NCBI RefSeq assembly: GCF_030929595.1 | Contig: NZ_JAVFVR010000010.1 | Coordinates: forward strand, 124,001-188,000 | DNA length: 64,000 bases | From: Flavobacterium sp. LHD-85 | GTDB taxonomy: Bacteria; Bacteroidota; Bacteroidia; Flavobacteriales; Flavobacteriaceae | Reading direction: 5' to 3' | Part shown: positions 46,657 through 52,985 of the stretch, one piece after another | Numbering within the stretch: the first letter of the stretch is position 1 | How the letters are laid out: each line of letters starts with the position of its first letter | Position numbers and translations under genes: made by a program | Notes under the pieces: model-generated | The model's input: only the letters and a program-made list of their open reading frames with translations | Databases searched by the model: none | What the model was told of the DNA's origin: nothing

Positions 46657-48213
46657 TTATAAGTCAAATTTTATTCCTTGCGCTAATGGCAAATTTGTAG
46701 TATAGTTGATCGTATTGGTTTGTCTTCTCATGTAAATTTTCCAGGCATCCGATCCAGATTCTCGTCCGCCACCGGTTTCTTTTTCTCCACCAAAAGCACC
46801 TCCAATTTCGGCACCAGAAGTTCCAATGTTTACATTTGCAATTCCGCAGTCAGAGCCTGTAACTGATAAAAATAGTTCAGCCTCCCTTAAATTATTTGTC
46901 ATAATTGCAGAAGACAGTCCTTGCGCTACATTATTCTGCATTTCGATAGCATTTTCAACCGTTCCTGAATATTTTAAAAGATACAAAACAGGTGCAAAAG
47001 TTTCATGCTGCACTATTTCAAAAGAATTGTGAGCCTCTGCAATTGCAGGTTTTACATAACAGCCACTTTCATATCCATCACCTGAAAGTACACCGCCATC
47101 AACCAAAATTTTGCCTCCTTGCTCTACAACTTTTTTTAAAGCATCATTATACAATTCAACTGCCTGCTTGTCTATAAGAGGGCCAACATGATTATTTTCA
47201 TCTAGTGGGTTCCCGATCCGCAATTGTTTATATGCTGCAACCAAAGCATCTTTTACTTTGTCATAAATACTTTCGTGAATAATCAAGCGTCGTGTAGAAG
47301 TGCATCTTTGTCCGGCAGTACCAACTGCGCCAAAAACAGCGCCTATGATTGTCATTTTCAAATCTGCATCTGGCGTTACAATAATTGCATTATTGCCTCC
47401 TAGTTCTAACAATGATTTCCCTAAACGTCCTGCAACTACCTGCGCAACTATTTTACCCATTCGAGTAGAACCAGTAGCAGAAATTAAAGGAATACGTTTA
47501 TCATTGGTTAACAATTCTCCTATTTTGTAATCACCGTTAATTAAACAAGAAATTCCTTCAGGCAAATTATTCTCTTTTATCACTTCGGCCATTATATTTT
47601 GACATGCCACTGCACAAAGAGGTGTTTTTTCAGATGGTTTCCAAACGCAAACATCTCCACAAATCCATGCCAAAGCTGCGTTCCAAGCCCAAACCGCTAC
47701 CGGAAAATTAAATGCCGAAATAATGCCAACAATTCCCAAAGGATGATACTGCTCGTACATACGGTGCCCAGGTCTTTCAGAATGCATCGTTAATCCATGC
47801 AACTGACGTGAAAGTCCAACAGCAAAATCACAGATATCGATCATTTCCTGAACCTCACCGTAACCTTCTTGCAATGATTTACCCATTTCGTACGAAACCA
47901 GTTTTCCTAATGCTTTCTTGTTTTTACGTAATTTTTCTCCAAACTGGCGTACAATTTCGCCACGCTGTGGAGCAGGCATCAATCTGAATTCTCTAAAAGC
48001 AGCATGAGCTGAAGCCATCACTTTTTCATAATCTGCTTCTGTTGCGGTTTTTACTTTACCAATTTGCTTCCCATCAACAGGAGAATAGCTTTCTAAAATT
48101 TCTCCGCTAGAAAAATTATTCTGTCCAGTAGAAGTTCCGTCATTGATTTCCTTTATATTTAATTCTTTTAAAGCTTCTTGTATTGTAAATTCTAATTCTT
48201 CAATTACCATCAT
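46657..48213 (-). CDS. ALDH7-family aldehyde dehydrogenase (2-aminoadipate semialdehyde dehydrogenase candidate)
   Basis: This is a 518-residue NAD(P)-dependent aldehyde dehydrogenase. Catalytic residues are visible as Glu270 in LLELGGNNAI and Cys304 in AGQRCTSTRRL. The cofactor site SATGSTRMGK and FNFPVAVWAWN are also present. The overall pattern (HRMYEQYHPLGIVGIISAFN, CGDVCVWKPSEKTPLCAVAC, GGAFGGEKETGGGRESGSDA) is that of antiquitin, ALDH7A1, which oxidises 2-aminoadipate 6-semialdehyde to 2-aminoadipate. The gene ends a tight pair with the DUF1338 gene (53 bp gap), which supports a lysine or hydroxylysine role. Two adjacent ATGs open the frame. Other aldehydes such as betaine aldehyde are possible substrates for the family. 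Confidence 0.88.
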   Translation of the reverse strand: MMVIEELEFTIQEALKELNIKEINDGTSTGQNNFSSGEILESYSPVDGKQIGKVKTATEADYEKVMASAHAAFREFRLMPAPQRGEIVRQFGEKLRKNKKALGKLVSYEMGKSLQEGYGEVQEMIDICDFAVGLSRQLHGLTMHSERPGHRMYEQYHPLGIVGIISAFNFPVAVWAWNAALAWICGDVCVWKPSEKTPLCAVACQNIMAEVIKENNLPEGISCLINGDYKIGELLTNDKRIPLISATGSTRMGKIVAQVVAGRLGKSLLELGGNNAIIVTPDADLKMTIIGAVFGAVGTAGQRCTSTRRLIIHESIYDKVKDALVAAYKQLRIGNPLDENNHVGPLIDKQAVELYNDALKKVVEQGGKILVDGGVLSGDGYESGCYVKPAIAEAHNSFEIVQHETFAPVLYLLKYSGTVENAIEMQNNVAQGLSSAIMTNNLREAELFLSVTGSDCGIANVNIGTSGAEIGGAFGGEKETGGGRESGSDAWKIYMRRQTNTINYTTNLPLAQGIKFDL

Positions 48214-48266
48214 GAATTTTTTAATCTTGTTTATGTCAAGGCGTATTTTTGGTTAAAACTGACTTC

Positions 48267-49082
48267 CTATAAAGTCTTTTGCAACTTTACATCCGTGCTT
48301 TCAAAAATCTTATCTGCCGATGATGCTACAAAACCTTGGTATAATTCGCCATTTGCCATTGGATAACGAAGAGCAAATTCATAATAACAAGATGGCACTT
48401 TTAGTGTTCCTTCTTTAAATTCTAAATTATACAAATCTGCTAATGTGCTAGACTGTTCTAATAATTGTTCTGGATTTCCTTTAATTTTCCCGCCAGATGC
48501 ATTAAGTTCCCATCCGTTAGCTTCCAAAAAGTTATTTAATTCTTCTAATGTCTGAAAGCCTTTTAAAGCATTCGTATTTATAGTGAAATGATTTGCTCTA
48601 AAACCATAAACGTACATCCATGCCGCATATTCAGATTCTTCTAGCAAAGATTTGTAAACGGCTTGTGAATTTCCGTTCCAAATTGCTCCGTTCAAAACCA
48701 AGTTTGGATCATTGAATGCGTTCTGATCACAGTTGTCTAAAAGTTGCTTAACTGTTGTCTGCAATTGGTCAGAACATTTTTCCAATTCCAATTCAGAAAT
48801 AAAAATTCTTGGGGCATCTTTATCAAGAGCATTTTCATAATGCTTTGCATATAATTTTTTACTTTCAAAATTATATTCCCCTTTTGCCTGATAACCAACA
48901 TTTAAAAAAGCTTTTTCTAATACATCGATATTGACACGTTTATCATTAAAAGTACGAATTGCAATATGGTCATTTTTTATTTCTTCGCCTTTTTCCTCTA
49001 GTAGTTCATGTATTTTTAAAGCAGATGGGGTAATATCTATATATTGCTCCCAAAGTTTTGTAAGTAGTTGATTTTTATCCAT
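48267..49082 (-). CDS. DUF1338 protein, 2-oxoadipate dioxygenase/decarboxylase candidate (HglS-like)
   Basis: This is a 271-residue protein from the ATG at 49082 (MDKNQLLTKLWEQYIDITPS); the frame extends 12 codons further into a poor leader. DUF1338 enzymes characterised in Pseudomonas (HglS) convert 2-oxoadipate to D-2-hydroxyglutarate and CO2 with a mononuclear iron. Candidate metal ligands here are His39 in NDHIAIRT, His165 in RANHFTIN and Glu235 in CYYEFALRY. Arg43 is spaced from the first His as the substrate-binding Arg is in that family. The gene starts the minus-strand run and is divergent from an Lrp/AsnC regulator. It is followed by the ALDH7-type gene. Family assignment is firm, and the exact substrate is inferred. 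Confidence 0.85.
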   Translation of the reverse strand: MDKNQLLTKLWEQYIDITPSALKIHELLEEKGEEIKNDHIAIRTFNDKRVNIDVLEKAFLNVGYQAKGEYNFESKKLYAKHYENALDKDAPRIFISELELEKCSDQLQTTVKQLLDNCDQNAFNDPNLVLNGAIWNGNSQAVYKSLLEESEYAAWMYVYGFRANHFTINTNALKGFQTLEELNNFLEANGWELNASGGKIKGNPEQLLEQSSTLADLYNLEFKEGTLKVPSCYYEFALRYPMANGELYQGFVASSADKIFESTDVKLQKTL

Positions 49083-49196
49083 CTTTAAGTTTGTTAAAAT
49101 AGTGTTAGTATGACACAAACATATACATAAAGATGTTATTATAACAGTTATTAGATTCGATTATTAATAATTAGACATTTTCAACAGATTTTTATG

Positions 49197-49246
49197 TAAT
49201 TTTGACACTTAAAAAACTAGTTTTACAATTAGAATTGTCAAAATTA
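49197..49246. promoter_or_regulatory. Symmetric divergent promoter/operator of the lrp-like and DUF1338 genes
   Basis: TAATTTTGACA (49197-49207) and TGTCAAAATTA (49236-49246) are perfect 11-bp inverted copies. Each contains TAnnTTTG, the Bacteroidota -7 element, pointing to its own gene. Between them lies the palindrome AAAACTAGTTTT (49213-49224). The layout suits two face-to-face promoters with a central operator for the adjacent Lrp-type regulator. No well-spaced -33 TTG was found for either side. Confidence 0.5.
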
Positions 49247-49271
49247 TAGAATACATAAATCAACATTGTTA

Positions 49272-49742
49272 ATGGCAAAGCTTAATAAGAACGAAAATAC
49301 TGATTATTTGGACCGAGAAATCATCCAGAAACTCAGTGAAAATGGAAGAATCGCATTTTCTGATTTGGCTAAAGAATTAAATATTTCTAATTCGCTGGTG
49401 CATCTAAGAGTTAAAAAATTGCAAGAGGCAGGAGTAATTAATAGTTTTTCTGTAAAACTAAATCCAAAAGAACTTGGCTTTGAAACTATTACCTATACAG
49501 GAATTGTTACTAAAGAGGCTCATTTTTCGTACTCAATCGCAGAAAAACTAAAGGAAATACCAGAAGTAATAGAATGTCATTGGGTTTCTGGAAAGTATGC
49601 TTTGTTTATAAAAATAGTAGCCGCAAATAATGAAGAGCTTCGTAAAATTTTATACGAACAAGTGCATCAGATTGAAGGCGTAGGAAGCACCGATTCATTT
49701 TTCTCTTTTGGTTCTGCTTTTGAGAAAAATCTTCCTATTTAA
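49272..49742 (+). CDS. Lrp/AsnC-family transcriptional regulator
   Basis: This is a 156-residue regulator from the ATG at 49272; a TTG two codons upstream is less likely. The N-terminal winged helix has LDREIIQKLSENGRIAFSDL, AKELNISNSLVHLRVKKLQE and AGVINSFSVKLNPKELGFE. The C-terminal RAM domain (VIECHWVSGKYALFIKIVAA, NNEELRKILYEQ) binds amino-acid effectors in this family. It is divergent from the DUF1338-ALDH7 pair with about 190 bp between start codons, the usual arrangement for a local regulator of amino-acid catabolism. The likely effector is lysine, hydroxylysine or 2-aminoadipate (inference). Confidence 0.92.
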   Translation: MAKLNKNENTDYLDREIIQKLSENGRIAFSDLAKELNISNSLVHLRVKKLQEAGVINSFSVKLNPKELGFETITYTGIVTKEAHFSYSIAEKLKEIPEVIECHWVSGKYALFIKIVAANNEELRKILYEQVHQIEGVGSTDSFFSFGSAFEKNLPI

Positions 49743-49791
49743 AATATTTGATATTCCAACCGGTCTACCCAAAATATAAAAAGTGGTACAT

Positions 49792-49820
49792 TTTGATGAT
49801 ACAGTAAAATGATACATTTG
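49792..49820 (+). promoter_or_regulatory. Bacteroidota-type promoter of bioB
   Basis: TTTG at 49792-49795 and TACATTTG at 49813-49820 match the -33 and -7 (TAnnTTTG) elements with a 17-bp spacer. The predicted transcript begins about 24 bp before the bioB ATG at 49851. A partial repeat of TACATTTTGATGATAC precedes it. Confidence 0.6.
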
Positions 49821-49850
49821 AACCAAAATCATTAAAGCATATCAAAATAA

Positions 49851-50840
49851 ATGAACACTCAAATTAGACACGACTGGAAAAAAGAAGAAATTCAAGCAAT
49901 CTACGATCAGCCACTTTTAGAATTGGTTTATCAGGCTGCTACTGTACATAGAGAGTTTCATAAACCTTCAGAAATACAGGTTAGCACATTACTTTCTATA
50001 AAAACAGGTGGCTGTCCAGAAGATTGTTCTTACTGCGGACAAGCAGCACGTTATCATACCGATATCAAAGTGCAAGCGCTTCTTCCGACAGAAAAAGTAC
50101 TAGAACATGCGCAAAAAGCAAAAGACGGTGGTTCTTCTCGTTTTTGTATGGCTGCCGCTTGGCGCGAAGTTCGAGATAACAAAGATTTTGATCGTGTTAT
50201 TGAAATGGTAAAAGGCGTAAATGATCTTGGTTTGGAAGTATGCTGCACATTGGGAATGCTTACAGAAGAGCAAGCCATTCGTCTTCAGGAAGCAGGTTTG
50301 TATGCTTATAACCACAATTTGGATACTTCTGAAAGCTATTATGATGAAATAATCAGCACACGTAAATTTGATCAACGTCTTGACACTATCAATAACGTCA
50401 GAAAAGCTGGAATCACGGTTTGTTCGGGCGGAATTATTGGTCTTGGAGAATCTAATGCAGATAGAGTTTCTATGCTGTTAACCTTAGCAACAATGCCTGT
50501 TCATCCTGAATCTGTTCCTGTAAATGCCTTGGCAAGAGTAAAAGGAACGCCTTTAGAAAACAATCCGAAAGTGCCTATTTGGGATATGGTTCGAATGATA
50601 GCTACAGCGCGTATTGTTATGCCTGCTTCTATTGTTCGTTTAAGTGCGGGACGCATTGAAATGACCGAAGAAGAACAAGCTTGGTGTTTTATGGCTGGTG
50701 CCAATTCTATTTTTACAGGAGAACGCGAAACTTTATTAGTAACACCAAACCCTGGGTTATCTGAAGACATGCAAATGTTTCAAAATCTTGGACTTAAACC
50801 TTTGGTAAAAGAAAACAAAAGTGCTTGTTCGATAGTCTAA
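49851..50840 (+). CDS. bioB: Biotin synthase
   Basis: This is a 329-residue radical SAM enzyme that inserts sulfur into dethiobiotin, the last step of biotin synthesis. The radical SAM motif is Cys55, Cys59 and Cys62 in [16 protein letters not shown]. Other BioB landmarks are [79 protein letters not shown] and [16 protein letters not shown]. The ATG at 49851 gives a family-typical N-terminus. No other biotin genes lie beside it. It has its own promoter and a strong palindromic terminator, so it looks monocistronic. Confidence 0.98.
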   Translation: MNTQIRHDWKKEEIQAIYDQPLLELVYQAATVHREFHKPSEIQVSTLLSIKTGGCPEDCSYCGQAARYHTDIKVQALLPTEKVLEHAQKAKDGGSSRFCMAAAWREVRDNKDFDRVIEMVKGVNDLGLEVCCTLGMLTEEQAIRLQEAGLYAYNHNLDTSESYYDEIISTRKFDQRLDTINNVRKAGITVCSGGIIGLGESNADRVSMLLTLATMPVHPESVPVNALARVKGTPLENNPKVPIWDMVRMIATARIVMPASIVRLSAGRIEMTEEEQAWCFMAGANSIFTGERETLLVTPNPGLSEDMQMFQNLGLKPLVKENKSACSIV

Positions 50841-50870
50841 AACAAATTTTTATCACCCTTTATAGCCCGT

Positions 50871-50916
50871 AAAACTGTACAATTTTGAAAGCTTTCAAAA
50901 TTGTACAGTTTTTTTT
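50871..50916 (+). terminator. bioB terminator, 42-bp perfect palindrome
   Basis: Bases 50871-50912 are a perfect palindrome with half-site AAAACTGTACAATTTTGAAAG, and T residues continue to 50916. It lies 30 bp after the bioB stop. The symmetric A and T flanks could work on both strands. Confidence 0.85.
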
Positions 50917-50936
50917 GATAAAGAACTTTTCTTTTG

Positions 50937-51181
50937 CTGCGCAAATGTCTCTGATTTTGCGCCACCTCATCTTCATCTTAAAAAACGTAAACTTCTAAAA
51001 AGTCTCCGACTTTAAAACTAAGTCTAATGCAAGTTATATAATTTTATTGATTCCTATGTTTTAAGAAGTAATCGTAAAAAGTCGGAGACTTTTATAACGT
51101 TTACAATTACTATAACAAAAAAAATTGCGCAAAGTCAGAGACATTTGCGCAGCTTTTCATAAGGAACTCTTCGGAGAGCGG
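50937..51181. repeat. Composite inverted repeat of the RAYT-linked REP family
   Basis: Left-arm blocks are GCTGCGCAAATGTCTCTG (50937-50954) and TAAACTTCTAAAAAGTCTCC (50987-51006). They have inverted partners on the right: AAAAAGTCGGAGACTTTTAT (51076-51095) and GCGCAAAGTCAGAGACATTT (51127-51146). The right side continues with GCGCAGC and CTTCGGAGAGCGGG. The interior (51014-51075) has no gene. The rest of the gap to 51282 holds nothing recognised. Confidence 0.8.
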
Positions 51182-51282
51182 GTTAGAATTTCAAAATCTC
51201 ATATCGCTAACTTTGAAACACTACCCACTACCAACATTCACCATCTGATACATTAGCTACCATCTCTAATTTTAACTACAAC

Positions 51283-51696
51283 CTAGTTTTTATTTTTTAA
51301 CCCAAAAAAATCAGGAAATATAATTAGAAGAAATATATAAGTAATTATTAAAAAAGCGCTGATTAAAAAATAATTTAATCCTAAATTTTCCCTGCCTTTT
51401 TTATATAACTCTAAAAGGATTTGATGTTTATTGTTAAAAACTAAGATGAAATAATTTGTTAGAAAAAAGAATAAAAAACCACAAACTATACTTAAATATC
51501 TATTTTTCAAATAGAATTCATGAAAAATATTAATATCAACATTGAACAATGTTATTAATATGAAACAAATTAAAAAATAATTTAAAACATTAATGGCTGT
51601 TAATACAATTAGAGACAGTATAATTGAAATATAACCTTCATTATTTTGTGCTTTACTTATTTTCATAAATAAGCTAATCCAAATTTTATAATACAT
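51283..51696 (-). CDS. Hypothetical multi-pass membrane protein
   Basis: This is a 137-residue protein of unknown family. Four hydrophobic segments are visible: about 25-50 (IILSLIVLTAINVLNYFLIC), 68-88 (YLSIVCGFLFFFLTNYFILV) and 108-130 (NYFLISAFLIITYIFLLIIF), with the first possibly split in two. An alternative ATG at 51666 gives MKISKAQNNEGYI. The gene is very AT-rich and stands between two REP-like elements on the strand of the RAYT and RHS genes. No function is proposed, but it could be a displaced immunity-like protein of the RHS locus. Confidence 0.6.
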   Translation of the reverse strand: MYYKIWISLFMKISKAQNNEGYISIILSLIVLTAINVLNYFLICFILITLFNVDINIFHEFYLKNRYLSIVCGFLFFFLTNYFILVFNNKHQILLELYKKGRENLGLNYFLISAFLIITYIFLLIIFPDFFGLKNKN

Positions 51697-51752
51697 TCTT
51701 AATCATTTTATTTTTTTATTTTTTTTTTTAATCTTGTGACATAGAATATAAT

Positions 51753-51862
51753 CCCCCGCTCCGCAAAGTGTTCTTCACTAGCGCTGCGCAAATGTCTCCG
51801 ACTTTGCGCTTTTTTATGCAACAGTCCATTAAACCGTTCACTTCTAAAAGTCTCCGACTTTA
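51753..51862. repeat. REP-like element, left flank of the RAYT gene
   Basis: CCCCCGCTCCGCAAAGTG at 51753-51770, then GCTGCGCAAATGTCTCCGAC at 51783-51802, followed by TTTGCGC, then CTTCTAAAAGTCTCCGACTT (51841-51860). These are inverted relative to the blocks at 52539-52690, so the transposase gene sits between facing copies. Confidence 0.8.
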
Positions 51863-51872
51863 TTCAAAAGTA

Positions 51873-52472
51873 CTAATAAAGATTATCACGAAAAACAGAT
51901 TTTAAATTCAAAACATCTACAATTGGGTTATCTGCTTTTTCTATATTTAACAATCCTTGATCATTAATATAATTGCTTGCACTAGAATAAATATATTCTG
52001 ATGCACGATTCACATAACCTGCTCTTACAGGATTTAAATGTATATAATCCAGTTTAGACCACATAAATTTATTGCTGTAAATTTCTTCCGCGTGATTTCC
52101 GTACTGCCAAAATTGATAAACTTTGTTTCTAGTATGTTTTTCTGCAGCAAGTTTAAATCTTTCCAGCATCCACTCTCTTCTGCTTTCTGGACTATTTTGT
52201 ATTTTGTCTAGGATAGTTTTTGCTGTAAACTTTTTAAAATCTCTTATTAAATCCGAAAGCTTTCCGTCTTCCGACTGCACAATCATATGAACGTGATTAC
52301 TCATTATGACATAACCATACAAAATCATTCCTTTGTTTTTAATGCAGTAATCTAAACATTCAATTATAACATCCCTATAACTCTGACGTGTAAAAACATC
52401 AATCCAGTCTACAATTGTCGGTGTGATAAAATGCGGCAGTTTTTGATCTCTAATTACATAACCTTCTTTCAT
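51873..52472 (-). CDS. REP-associated tyrosine transposase (RAYT), IS200/Y1-like
   Basis: This is a 199-residue single-strand HUH endonuclease. The ATG at 52472 is chosen over an upstream TTG. The HUH motif is NHVHMIV (YGYVIMSNHVHMIVQSEDG). Conserved RAYT-type segments follow: LSDLIRDFKKFTAKTILDKI, KVYQFWQYGNHAEEIYSNKF, LDYIHLNPVRAGYVNRASEY and IYSSASNY. RAYTs are domesticated IS200/IS605 relatives that bind and move REP palindromes rather than whole insertion sequences. Here REP-like repeats flank the gene on both sides and recur near 51 kb. The gene is intact in length and motifs. Confidence 0.9.
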   Translation of the reverse strand: MKEGYVIRDQKLPHFITPTIVDWIDVFTRQSYRDVIIECLDYCIKNKGMILYGYVIMSNHVHMIVQSEDGKLSDLIRDFKKFTAKTILDKIQNSPESRREWMLERFKLAAEKHTRNKVYQFWQYGNHAEEIYSNKFMWSKLDYIHLNPVRAGYVNRASEYIYSSASNYINDQGLLNIEKADNPIVDVLNLKSVFRDNLY

Positions 52473-52538
52473 TTTTTTCTTTTCGGACAAAAATATAGGA
52501 TTTAACTTATTATTTAATATAAAGTAAAAAGAAAAAAA

Positions 52539-52690
52539 TCAGGAGACTTTTAGCGGGTTTTTGTTTTTTTAGAAATAAAAAAATTGCGCAAAGTCAGAGA
52601 CATTTGCGCAGCTTTTCATAAGGAACTCTTCAGAGAGCTGGGGGGACATTTGCGCAGCTTTTCATAAGGAACTCTTCGGAGAGCGGGGGG
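52539..52690. repeat. REP-like element, right flank of the RAYT gene, with partial tandem copy
   Basis: TCAGGAGACTTTTAGCGGG (52539-52557) is followed by GCGCAAAGTCAGAGACATTT (52586-52605). GCGCAGCTTTTCATAAGG and a GGAACTCTTCAGAGAGC tail come next. A second tail copy (ACATTTGCGCAGCTTTTCAT from 52646) repeats about 45 bp in tandem, ending GAGAGCGGGGGG. Confidence 0.8.
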
Positions 52691-52765
52691 TTTTTATTTT
52701 GATTAATAATTTTAAAGTACTTTTTATAGTTAAAGCTATATTTATTTCATACTCGTTACCATTGT

Positions 52766-52969
52766 CTATATTTCAATATTAAAAAATATTCCAAGTAAAA
52801 TAGACAGAATAAAATATAATATAAAAATTAAGACTACCAGTGATGCAGTTTTTTCTTTAGAAATTTTATAATTAAATTTCTTAAAAAGAAATACAAGCAC
52901 TACATACAATAATATTAAGACTAATACTTCAATTAAATAAGGATAAATATATTCTTTTAAAAATTCCAT
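52766..52969 (-). CDS. Small two-helix membrane protein, candidate RHS immunity protein
   Basis: This protein has 67 residues from the ATG at 52969 (MEFLKEYIYPYLIEVLVLIL). The longer open frame would overlap the end of the RHS gene. Two transmembrane helices are visible, at about 10-30 (YLIEVLVLILLYVVLVFLF) and 43-66 (TASLVVLIFILYFILSILLG), with a lysine-rich loop between them (KKFNYKISKEKTA). It begins 16 bp after the stop of the 1933-residue RHS protein, on the same strand. Small genes in this position often encode immunity proteins against the RHS tip. No family was recognised, so the role is inferred from position only. Confidence 0.6.
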   Translation of the reverse strand: MEFLKEYIYPYLIEVLVLILLYVVLVFLFKKFNYKISKEKTASLVVLIFILYFILSILLGIFFNIEI

Positions 52970-52985
52970 AATTATTTTTTTAATT

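Noticed and set aside
51873-52690. A complete IS200/IS605 insertion sequence
   Set aside because: There is no TnpB or IscB gene, and the flanks are inverted REP-like elements that also occur without the transposase, so the REP/RAYT reading fits better.
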